Assembly (NCBI GenBank): GCA_947589215.1
Contig: CANQCL010000007.1
Location: forward strand, 1-64,000
Direction: 5' to 3'
Source: an uncultured Clostridia bacterium
Lineage (GTDB): Bacteria; Bacillota; Clostridia; Oscillospirales; Ruminococcaceae
DNA: 64,000 bases
Part shown: in pieces, positions 25,445 through 33,800 of the stretch
Layout: each line of letters begins with the position of its first letter
How positions within the stretch are numbered: the first letter of the stretch is position 1
Translations under genes and position numbers: made by a program
Notes under the pieces: generated by a model
The model's input: the letters and a program-made list of their open reading frames with translations, nothing else
Database searches by the model: none
Told to the model about the DNA's origin: nothing

Positions 25445-26671
25445 ATGAGCAAATATGTAATTATCGGAAACTCGGCAGGTGGTATCGGCTGTGTTGAGGG
25501 AATAAGAAGCGTTGACAAGGACGGAGAAATAACACTAATTGCGTCCGAGCCTCACCACACATATTCAAGACCTCTTATTTCTTATCTTCTGTATGGAAAG
25601 ACCGACGAGCAGAGAATGAAATACCGTCCCGACAGCTTTTATAAAGACAACAAGGTAAAGAAAATGCTGGGCAAGACGGTCGTTTCTATTGATAAAAAGG
25701 AAAAGAAGGTTTTACTTTCAGACGGCAAGGAAGTGCCTTTTGAAAAGCTTATGGTAGCAACAGGCTCTGTGCCTTTTGTTCCGCCTATGGACGGACTTGA
25801 CAAGGTCAAGAAAAAATTCAGCTTTATGACGCTGGACGACGCACATAAGCTTGAAAGGGCAATCACACCGCAGAGCAAGGTGCTTATTGTCGGAGCAGGA
25901 TTGATAGGTCTTAAATGCGCTGAGGGCATAAACGATAAGGTAGAAAGCATAACTGTCGTTGATTTAGCAGACCGCATTCTGCCGTCAATTCTTGATTCAG
26001 ACGGCTCGAAAGTTGTTCGCAAGCATATTGAATCACAGGGTGTTAAATTCTATCTAAGCGACAGCGTAAAGAAGTTTGAGAAAAATAAGGCAATTCTTGT
26101 AAGCGGTACTGAGATTGATTTTGATATTCTTGTGCTGGCTGTAGGTGTTAGACCGTGCGTATCTCTAATAAAGGATATAGGCGGCAAGGTCAACAGGGGA
26201 ATCGTTACAGATAATAAATGCAGAACTTCAATCAAGGATATTTATGCAGCAGGCGACTGTACAGAGTCGCATGATGTTTCCAGCAATACTGATAAGGTTA
26301 TGGCTTTACTGCCTAACGCATATATGCAGGGTGAGACAGCAGGTATAAATATGGCAGGCGGAGATGCTTCATACGATAATGCTATTCCTATGAACGCTAT
26401 AGGCTTCTTCGGTCTTCACATTATCACTGCCGGAACATACGAGGGAGAGAGTTATGTATGTGCTGATGACAGTAATTATAAGAAACTGTTTTACAAGTCA
26501 AACCGACTTAAAGGATACATAATGATTGGCGATGTAAAGAGGGCAGGGATTTATACAAGTCTTATAAAGAAGCGCACACCGCTTAGCTCTATTGATTTTG
26601 ATTTGATAAAGGAAAAGCCGCAGCTTATGGCGTTTTCAAGAAAAAGCCGAAAAGAGTTTTTGGCAAAGTAA
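25445..26671 (+). CDS. FAD-dependent NAD(P)H oxidoreductase of the glutamate synthase operon
   Basis: 408 residues of the pyridine nucleotide-disulfide oxidoreductase class. It has an N-terminal FAD loop (IIGNSAGGIGCVEGIR), a central NAD loop (VLIVGAGLIGLKCAEGI) and the second FAD motif (IYAAGDCTE). There is no redox-active cysteine pair, so it resembles nitrite-reductase/rubredoxin-reductase-like subunits. By context it replaces GltD: it takes electrons from NAD(P)H and feeds the ferredoxin-type subunit. AGGAGG precedes the ATG. Confidence 0.8.
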   Translation: MSKYVIIGNSAGGIGCVEGIRSVDKDGEITLIASEPHHTYSRPLISYLLYGKTDEQRMKYRPDSFYKDNKVKKMLGKTVVSIDKKEKKVLLSDGKEVPFEKLMVATGSVPFVPPMDGLDKVKKKFSFMTLDDAHKLERAITPQSKVLIVGAGLIGLKCAEGINDKVESITVVDLADRILPSILDSDGSKVVRKHIESQGVKFYLSDSVKKFEKNKAILVSGTEIDFDILVLAVGVRPCVSLIKDIGGKVNRGIVTDNKCRTSIKDIYAAGDCTESHDVSSNTDKVMALLPNAYMQGETAGINMAGGDASYDNAIPMNAIGFFGLHIITAGTYEGESYVCADDSNYKKLFYKSNRLKGYIMIGDVKRAGIYTSLIKKRTPLSSIDFDLIKEKPQLMAFSRKSRKEFLAK

Positions 26672-26699
26672 TTGAAAGGAGGAAAGCTCTTAAGGGAGC

Positions 26700-27434
26700 G
26701 TGAATATACTTATGAATATTACGGCAGGAGATATGCATTTTCAGCTTTTAAATAAAAAGCTAAAGGCTTGCAAGGATAAAACCATAACTATTGATAAATG
26801 TCTTGGGCAGAGATATATATGTGCTGGACGTTCAAGTGGAGATATTGTGATAAACGGAACTCCGGGAAATGCTCTCGGCGCTTATCTTGACGGCAGTAAC
26901 ATCACTGTAAACGGAAGCGCTCAGGACGCTACAGGCGATACAATGAACGACGGTACAATAACCATAAACGGCTCGTCGGGCGATGCAACAGGCTATGCAA
27001 TGAGAGGCGGAAAGATTTTCGTCAGAGACGACGCAGGATACAGAGCAGGTATTCATATGAAATCATATATGGATAAGACGCCGGTTCTGGTCATAGGCGG
27101 AAAGGCAGGAAGCTTTCTGGGCGAGTATCAGGCAGGCGGATATATCATAGTTCTTGGACTTGGATATGAAGACGAGCAGATAGTTGGTTATTTTTGCGGA
27201 ACAGGAATGCACGGCGGAAAAATATTTTTGAGGACGGACAATTATCCGGCTGATTTGCCGAAGCAGGTCAAGGCTGATGTTGCCCAAAAGGCAGACCTCA
27301 AAGAAATAGACGGATATGTAAGTGAATACTGCAAGAAATTCGGAGTTGATAAGGCTAAGGTTATGGATCACAAATTTTATGTTCTCACTCCGGACACAAA
27401 AAATCCATACAAACGTCTTTACACACCGAACTAA
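26700..27434 (+). CDS. Glutamate synthase GXGXG-repeat subunit (split GltB domain 3)
   Basis: About 244 residues forming the right-handed beta-helix that is the C-terminal domain of GltB, visible as repeated G-x-x-x-G turns (SSGDIVINGTPGNALG, GSAQDATGDTMNDGTI, GSSGDATGYAMRGGKI). It is structural and joins the glutaminase and synthase halves. The start is uncertain: GTG at 26700 follows AAGGGAG too closely, and the ATG at 26712 is 13 bases from it. It is the last piece of the split enzyme. Confidence 0.85.
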   Translation: MNILMNITAGDMHFQLLNKKLKACKDKTITIDKCLGQRYICAGRSSGDIVINGTPGNALGAYLDGSNITVNGSAQDATGDTMNDGTITINGSSGDATGYAMRGGKIFVRDDAGYRAGIHMKSYMDKTPVLVIGGKAGSFLGEYQAGGYIIVLGLGYEDEQIVGYFCGTGMHGGKIFLRTDNYPADLPKQVKADVAQKADLKEIDGYVSEYCKKFGVDKAKVMDHKFYVLTPDTKNPYKRLYTPN

Positions 27435-27446
27435 ATATTGTATAAT
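27418..27446 (+). promoter_or_regulatory. Internal promoter ahead of the second GS gene
   Basis: TTTACA (27418-27423), 17-base spacer, TATAAT (27441-27446), overlapping the end of the preceding gene. Confidence 0.55.
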
Positions 27447-27485
27447 TTAAGGAATAGTTCAGCTAAGTCTGATATTCCTTAAATT
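27446..27485 (+). terminator. Terminator-like hairpin ahead of the second GS gene
   Basis: TTTAAGGAATA (27446-27456) pairs with TATTCCTTAAA (27473-27483), then TTTATGTTT. Transcripts starting at the internal promoter (start near 27453) would lack most of the 5' arm, so the hairpin would stop only read-through from upstream. I found no A1/G4 six-base loop here. Confidence 0.5.
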
Positions 27486-27548
27486 TATGTTTAAAATAGT
27501 ATGTGTTTTGTATACAAAAGATATGATATTCCGATAGGAGGATTAAAA

Positions 27549-28865
27549 ATGAAATATACCGAAAGAGATGTTTTGCAGTTTATTGAGGAAAACGACGTTA
27601 GGTTTGTCAAGCTGGTTTTTTCGGATATGTTTGGAAATCAGAAAAACATTTCTATAAACAGCTGTGAGCTTAGACGTGCCTTTGCCGACGGAATAAGATT
27701 TGACGCTTCTCATATCGAGGGCTTTATGAATTTTAACCGTTCGGATCTGCTTTTATTCCCAGACCCTGACACTCTGGCATTACTTCCTTGGAGACCTCAG
27801 CACGGCGGAGTTGCAAGACTTTACTGTGATATAAAAAATATTGACGGAAGCGAGTTCGGCGGTGACGGCAGAGCTATTTTGAGAAACGCTGTAAAAAAGG
27901 CTGAAAGGCTTGGGTATACATTCAAATTTGGTACATCGTGTGAATTTTACCTGTTTAAGTGTGACGACGATGGAAACCCAACAATGATACCTAATGATTA
28001 CGCAGGGTTCTTAGACGCATCACCTATCGACAGGGGAGAAAATGTACGACGTGAGATTTGCTTAACCCTTGAGCAGATGGATATAATTCCTGAATCGTCA
28101 AGGCACGAGAGCGGACCGGGACAGAACGAAGTTTATTTCAAATACAGCGATCCTCTAAACGCCGCTGACAATTTGCAGACTTTTAAATCAGTTGTTAAGA
28201 ATATGGCTGATAAAAACGGACTTTATGCGTCATTTATGCCAAAGCCTATTGCTGATAAAAGCGGAAACGGACTTCACTTTGGGATTTCTATGTCCAAAAA
28301 CGGTAAAGAGCTTTTTGAGAATTTTTCTGATAAGGGTATTAGTTCGGGCAGTAGCGCTGTTGCAGGTATTTTAAACAGAGTTGCCGATATGACGGTGTTT
28401 TTAAATCCTACAGTAAACAGTTTTAAGAGATTTGGAGAGTATCTTGCACCTAAATATCTTACTTGGTCGCACCAAAACCACGCTCAGCTTATTTTAGTAC
28501 CTATGGATAAGAATAATTCTGCAAGAGTTATTTTGCGTTCGCCCGACTGCGCTTGCAATCCTTATCTTGCAATAGCTTTGCTTATATATGCTTGTCTTGA
28601 CGGCGTTGAGCGAAAAGAAAAGCTTTGCAACTCGGTAAATATCAATTTAAGCTGTGCAGATGAGAGCGACTTAAAGGGTATAGCTACACTTCCGAGTAAT
28701 TTGGACGAGGCTGTAAAGCTCGCTGAGAAAAGTGATTTTCTATACACATATATGCCAAAGGAAATTGTTGACTTTTTCCTAAAATCAAAGAGACAGCAGT
28801 TTGAGAATTACAGCAATACTGATGATAAGGATGCTTTCGAGAGAGTTTATTTTCTAACCCTCTAG
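27549..28865 (+). CDS. glnA: Glutamine synthetase, GSI type
   Basis: 438 residues from the ATG at 27549 (AGGAGG 7 bases upstream). The N-terminal beta-grasp region (VLQFIEENDVRFVKLVFSD) and the catalytic domain are present, with EFYLF, SGPGQNEVYFKY, NPTVNSFKRF and RSPDCACNPYLA. Length and motifs fit the unadenylylated GSI-alpha group of Firmicutes; the Tyr adenylylation loop of GSI-beta is not evident. It lies between the glutamate synthase genes and the ANTAR regulator. Having this as well as GSIII suggests specialised or differently regulated enzymes. Confidence 0.85.
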   Translation: MKYTERDVLQFIEENDVRFVKLVFSDMFGNQKNISINSCELRRAFADGIRFDASHIEGFMNFNRSDLLLFPDPDTLALLPWRPQHGGVARLYCDIKNIDGSEFGGDGRAILRNAVKKAERLGYTFKFGTSCEFYLFKCDDDGNPTMIPNDYAGFLDASPIDRGENVRREICLTLEQMDIIPESSRHESGPGQNEVYFKYSDPLNAADNLQTFKSVVKNMADKNGLYASFMPKPIADKSGNGLHFGISMSKNGKELFENFSDKGISSGSSAVAGILNRVADMTVFLNPTVNSFKRFGEYLAPKYLTWSHQNHAQLILVPMDKNNSARVILRSPDCACNPYLAIALLIYACLDGVERKEKLCNSVNINLSCADESDLKGIATLPSNLDEAVKLAEKSDFLYTYMPKEIVDFFLKSKRQQFENYSNTDDKDAFERVYFLTL

Positions 28866-28905
28866 AGGCAAGACCGGCGAGATGCCAGTGGCACAAGGGT
28901 TATAA
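28864..28905 (+). repeat. Short copy of the dispersed GC-rich repeat
   Basis: GGCAAGACCGGCGAGATGCCAG directly follows the glnA stop codon; the GCAAGACCGGCGAG word is shared with 43500-43540 and 43640-43670. Confidence 0.5.
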
Positions 28906-28944
28906 TAATTACTAATTCTAAAATGAGAGAGGAGGCGAAACAGA

Positions 28945-29514
28945 TTGGAGAGTGTTCTTATAGTATCGTCGGGAGATAAAGCGACTGTACTGATTGCAGG
29001 TATGTTTAAAGGTGTTTCAACGCCGAGAATAACGATTGCTAAAAGCTCTTCGGAAGCTAAGAGACTGCTGTCTAAAGCAGAATTTGATTTAGCGGTTATA
29101 AACGCTCCGCTGGGTGACGAATACGGTCATGAGTTGGCTGAGATATGCGTTGAATCGACAAATGCAAGCTGTCTGATGATAGTAAAAAGCGAGCATTATG
29201 AGAGCGTAAGCCAATCTGTTGAGCCTATCGGAGTAATGACTATTCAAAAGCCTATAAATAAGGCGTTATTTATACAAGCAATACGTTTTATAAATGCGTC
29301 AAGAAACAGACTTTCGGGTCTTAGGAGCGAGAATCAACGGCTTCATAAGCGCATTGAGGAGATGAAGCTAATAAACAGAGCAAAGTTTATGCTTATGCAG
29401 TATTTGGGCTTTGACGAAAACAGGGCACATAAATATTTGGAAAAGCAGGCGATGGATAAAAGAGTAACAAAACTGGAGGTTGCAATAGAAATTATTAAAA
29501 TTTATGAAAATTAA
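28945..29514 (+). CDS. ANTAR-domain antiterminator with degenerate receiver (NitR-like)
   Basis: 189 residues. Residues about 1-120 have the receiver fold, but the phospho-acceptor position in FDLAVINAPLG is Asn53 rather than Asp; the conserved Lys is kept (IQKPI, Lys102). A coiled-coil linker (about 121-140) leads to a C-terminal ANTAR three-helix domain (about 138-187: INRAKFMLMQYLGFDENRAHKYLEKQAMD). ANTAR proteins bind paired hairpins with six-base loops and block terminators. The ANTAR protein NitR is known beside nitrogen genes in Clostridium. Here three nearby leaders carry fitting loops. Without the Asp, control probably comes from ligand or partner-protein binding. The start is a TTG after GGAGG. 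Confidence 0.85.
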   Translation: MESVLIVSSGDKATVLIAGMFKGVSTPRITIAKSSSEAKRLLSKAEFDLAVINAPLGDEYGHELAEICVESTNASCLMIVKSEHYESVSQSVEPIGVMTIQKPINKALFIQAIRFINASRNRLSGLRSENQRLHKRIEEMKLINRAKFMLMQYLGFDENRAHKYLEKQAMDKRVTKLEVAIEIIKIYEN

Positions 29515-29678
29515 TAGTTTTGACATAGACAAAATAAGCCTAATAGTGTATACTTAATTAGATAACTAAAATTAATTAAGTTTTCATAAATAACGCAGAA
29601 TTTTGCATTCGATTTGCGGATAAAGCAAATAGTGTAAGAGATTATCAGCAAATCATAATACAGAATGGGAGGATTAAG

Positions 29679-30761
29679 ATGCAGAAAGCGTATCTAATGT
29701 TAGAAAACGGAACAATTTTCGAGGGTAAAAGCTTTGGCAAAACCGGCGAGACCGTCGGGGAAATTGTTTTTACAACAGCGATGACCGGATATCTGGAGAC
29801 TTTGACCGATCCAAGCTATTACGGTCAGATTGTTGTTCAAACTTTTCCTCTTATCGGAAACTATGGCGTTATTCCTTCTGACTTTGAAAGTGCGCATCCT
29901 TTTGTTAAGGGTTATATTGTTAGAGATTGGTGTCAAGAGCCCAGCAACTTTCGTTGTGAGGGTGATCTTGACACTTTTTTAAAGAAAGAAGGAATTATAG
30001 GGCTTTACGGAATAGATACAAGAGCTTTGACGAAAATAGTCCGAGAATCGGGAGTAATGAACGGCAAGATTTTTATGGAGGGTACTACCGATTTCGGATT
30101 GACCGAGCTTAAAAGCTACAAGATAATTGACGCTGTAAAGAACACAACCTGCGACAGCGAAACTACATACAAGCCCGAAAATGAAGTTAAGCACAGAATT
30201 TGCCTGCTTGATTTGGGAGCAAAGGCTAATATATGCCGTGAGCTTGTAAAGAGAGGCTGTGAGGTAACGGTAATGCCTAGCTACACCAAAGCTGAGAGAA
30301 TATTTGAGCTTGATCCGGACGGCGTTATGCTTTCAAACGGACCGGGAGACCCTGCGGAGAATGTTGAAATAATAGAAGAGATAAAGAAGATATGCGATAG
30401 AAAAATCCCTATCTTTGGAATATGTCTTGGACATCAGCTTTTAGCTTTGTCTCAGGGGGCAAAGACAAAGAAGCTAAAATACGGTCACAGAGGTGCTAAC
30501 CAGCCTGCTAAGGATGAGAAAACAGGCAGAGTTTATATAACAAGTCAGAATCACGGATATGCGGTTGTAAACGAAAGCTTGGGAGATAATGCAGTTTTAA
30601 GCTTTACAAATGCTAACGATGGAACCTGCGAGGGTATTGATTATAAGAATATGCCTGCGTTCTCGGTACAGTTCCACCCGGAGGCTTGCGGTGGACCGCT
30701 TGATACAGGCTTTTTGTTCGACAGATTTATGAAACTAATAAAGACAGGAAAACTGGATTAG
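29679..30761 (+). CDS. carA: Carbamoyl-phosphate synthase small subunit
   Basis: 360 residues, the usual length. It has the N-terminal CPSase_sm domain (MLENGTIFEGKSFG, TGYLETLTDPSYYGQIV) and a class I glutaminase domain with the nucleophile in FGICLGHQLLAL and the His/Glu pair in SVQFHPEACGG. It delivers ammonia from glutamine to CarB for carbamoyl phosphate, used in pyrimidine and arginine synthesis. GGGAGG precedes the ATG. The 160-base gap upstream starts with TTGACA (29520-29525) but lacks a well-spaced -10; no PyrR or T-box leader is apparent. Confidence 0.95.
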   Translation: MQKAYLMLENGTIFEGKSFGKTGETVGEIVFTTAMTGYLETLTDPSYYGQIVVQTFPLIGNYGVIPSDFESAHPFVKGYIVRDWCQEPSNFRCEGDLDTFLKKEGIIGLYGIDTRALTKIVRESGVMNGKIFMEGTTDFGLTELKSYKIIDAVKNTTCDSETTYKPENEVKHRICLLDLGAKANICRELVKRGCEVTVMPSYTKAERIFELDPDGVMLSNGPGDPAENVEIIEEIKKICDRKIPIFGICLGHQLLALSQGAKTKKLKYGHRGANQPAKDEKTGRVYITSQNHGYAVVNESLGDNAVLSFTNANDGTCEGIDYKNMPAFSVQFHPEACGGPLDTGFLFDRFMKLIKTGKLD

Positions 30762-30820
30762 AAATAATATATAAGGATACAGAAAATAAAAATCTTATAG
30801 TTTAAGAAAGGAAAATTTCT

Positions 30821-33800
30821 ATGCCTTTAAATAAATATATAAAGAGAGTTCTGGTTATCGGTTCGGGACCTATAGTTATTGGTCAGGCGGCTGAGTTTGA
30901 CTATGCGGGAACTCAGGCGTGCCGTGCATTAAAGGAGGAGGGACTTGAGGTTATACTTATAAATTCAAACCCTGCAACTATAATGACCGACAAAGCAATG
31001 GCTGATAAGATTTACATAGAACCGCTTACACTTGAAACAGTAAAGAGGGTAATCAAGAAGGAAAGACCTGACAGTGTTCTTTCAACTTTGGGAGGACAGA
31101 CGGGGCTTACCCTTTCAATGGAGCTTGCAAAAGAGGGCTTTTTAGATGAGTATAACGTAAAGCTTTTGGGTGCTGACCCTGAGACTATAGACAAGGCTGA
31201 GGACAGACAGATGTTCAAGGACACAATGGAGTCTATAGGTCAGCCGTGTATTCCGTCTAAGGTGGTAAATACAGTTGAGGACGCCGTTGCCTTTGCAAAT
31301 GAGGAGGGTATCGGTTATCCGCTTATAATACGTCCTGCATTCACGCTAGGCGGAACAGGCGGCGGAATTGTAAACAACGAAAAAGAGCTTATTGATATCG
31401 CAAGAAACGGACTTTATCTCTCTCCTATTACTCAGGTTTTGGTTGAGAAGTGTATAGCTGGTTGGAAAGAGATCGAGTTTGAGGTTATGCGTGATAAAGA
31501 GGGTAATGTAATAACAGTCTGCTCTATGGAGAACTTCGACCCTGTTGGAGTACATACCGGTGATTCAATAGTTATTGCACCGACTGTTACTCTTGCAGAT
31601 AAGGAGTATCAGATGCTTCGTTCGGCGGCATTGAAGATAATTGACGCACTAAAGGTAGAGGGCGGTTGTAACTGTCAGTTTGCTTTAAATCCCGATACTT
31701 TTGAATACGCAGTTATCGAGGTAAATCCTAGAGTATCACGTTCGTCTGCTCTTGCATCAAAGGCAACTGGATATCCAATTGCAAAGGTTGCGGCAAAAAT
31801 CGCTATAGGTTATACGCTTGCTGAAATCAAAAACGCAGTTACAGGTAAGACGTACGCTTGCTTTGAGCCTGCGCTTGACTATGTTGTAGTTAAGCTCCCA
31901 AAATGGCCTTTTGACAAATTCGTTTACGCTAAGAGAACTCTGGGAACTCAGATGAAAGCCACAGGAGAGGTAATGGCTATCGGTACTACATTTGAGCAGG
32001 CTATTATGAAGGCTGTAAGGGGCGCTGAAATAGGTCATAGCTCTCTTTTGTCGGAAAAGCATATTGAAATGAGCGATGAGAAAATCAAAGAGAAGCTCCA
32101 TAGCTGTGATGATGAGAGGCTGTTCGTTGTCTATGAGGCAATGAGAAGGGGAGTTTCGGTTGACGAAATTCACGAGATAACTAAGATTGACGAGTGGTTC
32201 TTGTATAAGCTGATGAAGCTGATAGATGTTGAAAAGGAGCTCAGAAAAGGCGTTTTGACAAATGAGCTTTATTTAAAGGCAAAGAAGCTCGGGTATCTTG
32301 ACAAGGTAATAGAAGAAATATCAGGCTGTACTATAGAGCAAAAGAAGTATGCGTCATTTAAAATGGTAGATACCTGCGCTGCTGAATTTGCTGCACAGAC
32401 TCCGTATTTCTATTCTACATTTGATGAGGACGACGAGGCGGAGCAGTTTATAAATTCATCAAAAGAGGGCGAAAGAAAAACTGTTATAGTTTTCGGCTCG
32501 GGACCTATAAGAATCGGACAGGGAATTGAGTTTGACTATGCGTCTGTTCAATGCGTTTGGGCACTTAAAAGACAGGGATTTGACGTTGTGATCGTAAACA
32601 ACAACCCTGAAACCGTTTCAACTGATTTTGATACAGCCGACAGGCTTTACTTTGAGCCGTTGACTAACGAAGATGTTATGAACATCATCAATGTAGAAAA
32701 ACCATACGGCGTTGTTGTTGCGTTTGGCGGTCAGACGGCTATCAAGCTGACAAAGCATATGGCTGAAAACGGTGTTAATATTCTGGGAACGCCTCCTGAC
32801 AGTATAGACGCCGCTGAGGACAGAGAGAGATTTGACGAGCTTTTAGAGGAGCACAAGATAAAGCGTCCGCAGGGATTTACTGTTATGACTACAAAAGAAG
32901 CTTTGGAGGTCGCTAATAGGATACATTATCCTGTTCTTATGAGACCGTCTTATGTTCTGGGCGGTCAGAATATGATCATAGCCTTTAACGACGACGATAT
33001 AAAAGAGTATATGGCGATAATTCTCGCACAGGAGATTGAAAACCCGATACTTATTGATAAATACCTAATGGGACCAGAAATTGAGGTAGACGCTATATGT
33101 GACGGTGAGGATATCCTCATTCCGGGAATAATGGAGCATATCGAGAGAGCGGGCGTACACTCAGGAGACTCTATTGCGGTTTATCCGGCGTGGAATGTTT
33201 CCGACAAGCTGATGGACAGAATTGTTGACTGCTCTAAAAAGCTGGCGGTATCACTAAAAACAAAAGGTCTTGTAAATATTCAGTACCTAATTTATCACGA
33301 TGAGCTTTATGTAATCGAGGTAAACCCGCGTTCGTCAAGAACTATTCCGTATATCTCAAAAGTAACGGGAGTACCTATGGTTGAGCTTGCAACAAGGGCT
33401 ATGCTGGGTGAAAAGCTCAGTGATATGGGTTATGGTACAGGACTTTATCCGAACTCTCCGTATATTGCGGTAAAAGTACCAGTGTTCAGTTTTGAAAAGC
33501 TTATTGACGTTGACAACCATTTAGGGCCTGAGATGAAGTCTACAGGAGAGGTTTTGGCAGTTGCGAATACTCTTGAGGAATCGCTTTATAAGGGGCTTAT
33601 CGCAGCAGGTTATACTCTTGAGAAAGAGGGCGGTGTGTTTATAACGGTAAGAGACTCGGATAAGCCGGAAATTGCAGAGACTGCAAAGGCGTTTCAGGAT
33701 CTGGGCTTTGAGATATACGCTACAAGGGGAACGGCTAAAACCTTAGAGCAAAACGGCATAAAGTCTATAGTTGTTGATAAGATCCACGAGGGAGAAAACA

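Noticed and set aside
27446..27548. Fourth ANTAR leader ahead of glnA
   Set aside because: The hairpin is terminator-like but its loops (for example CTAAGT) do not have A at 1 and G at 4, and the internal promoter starts inside the stem.
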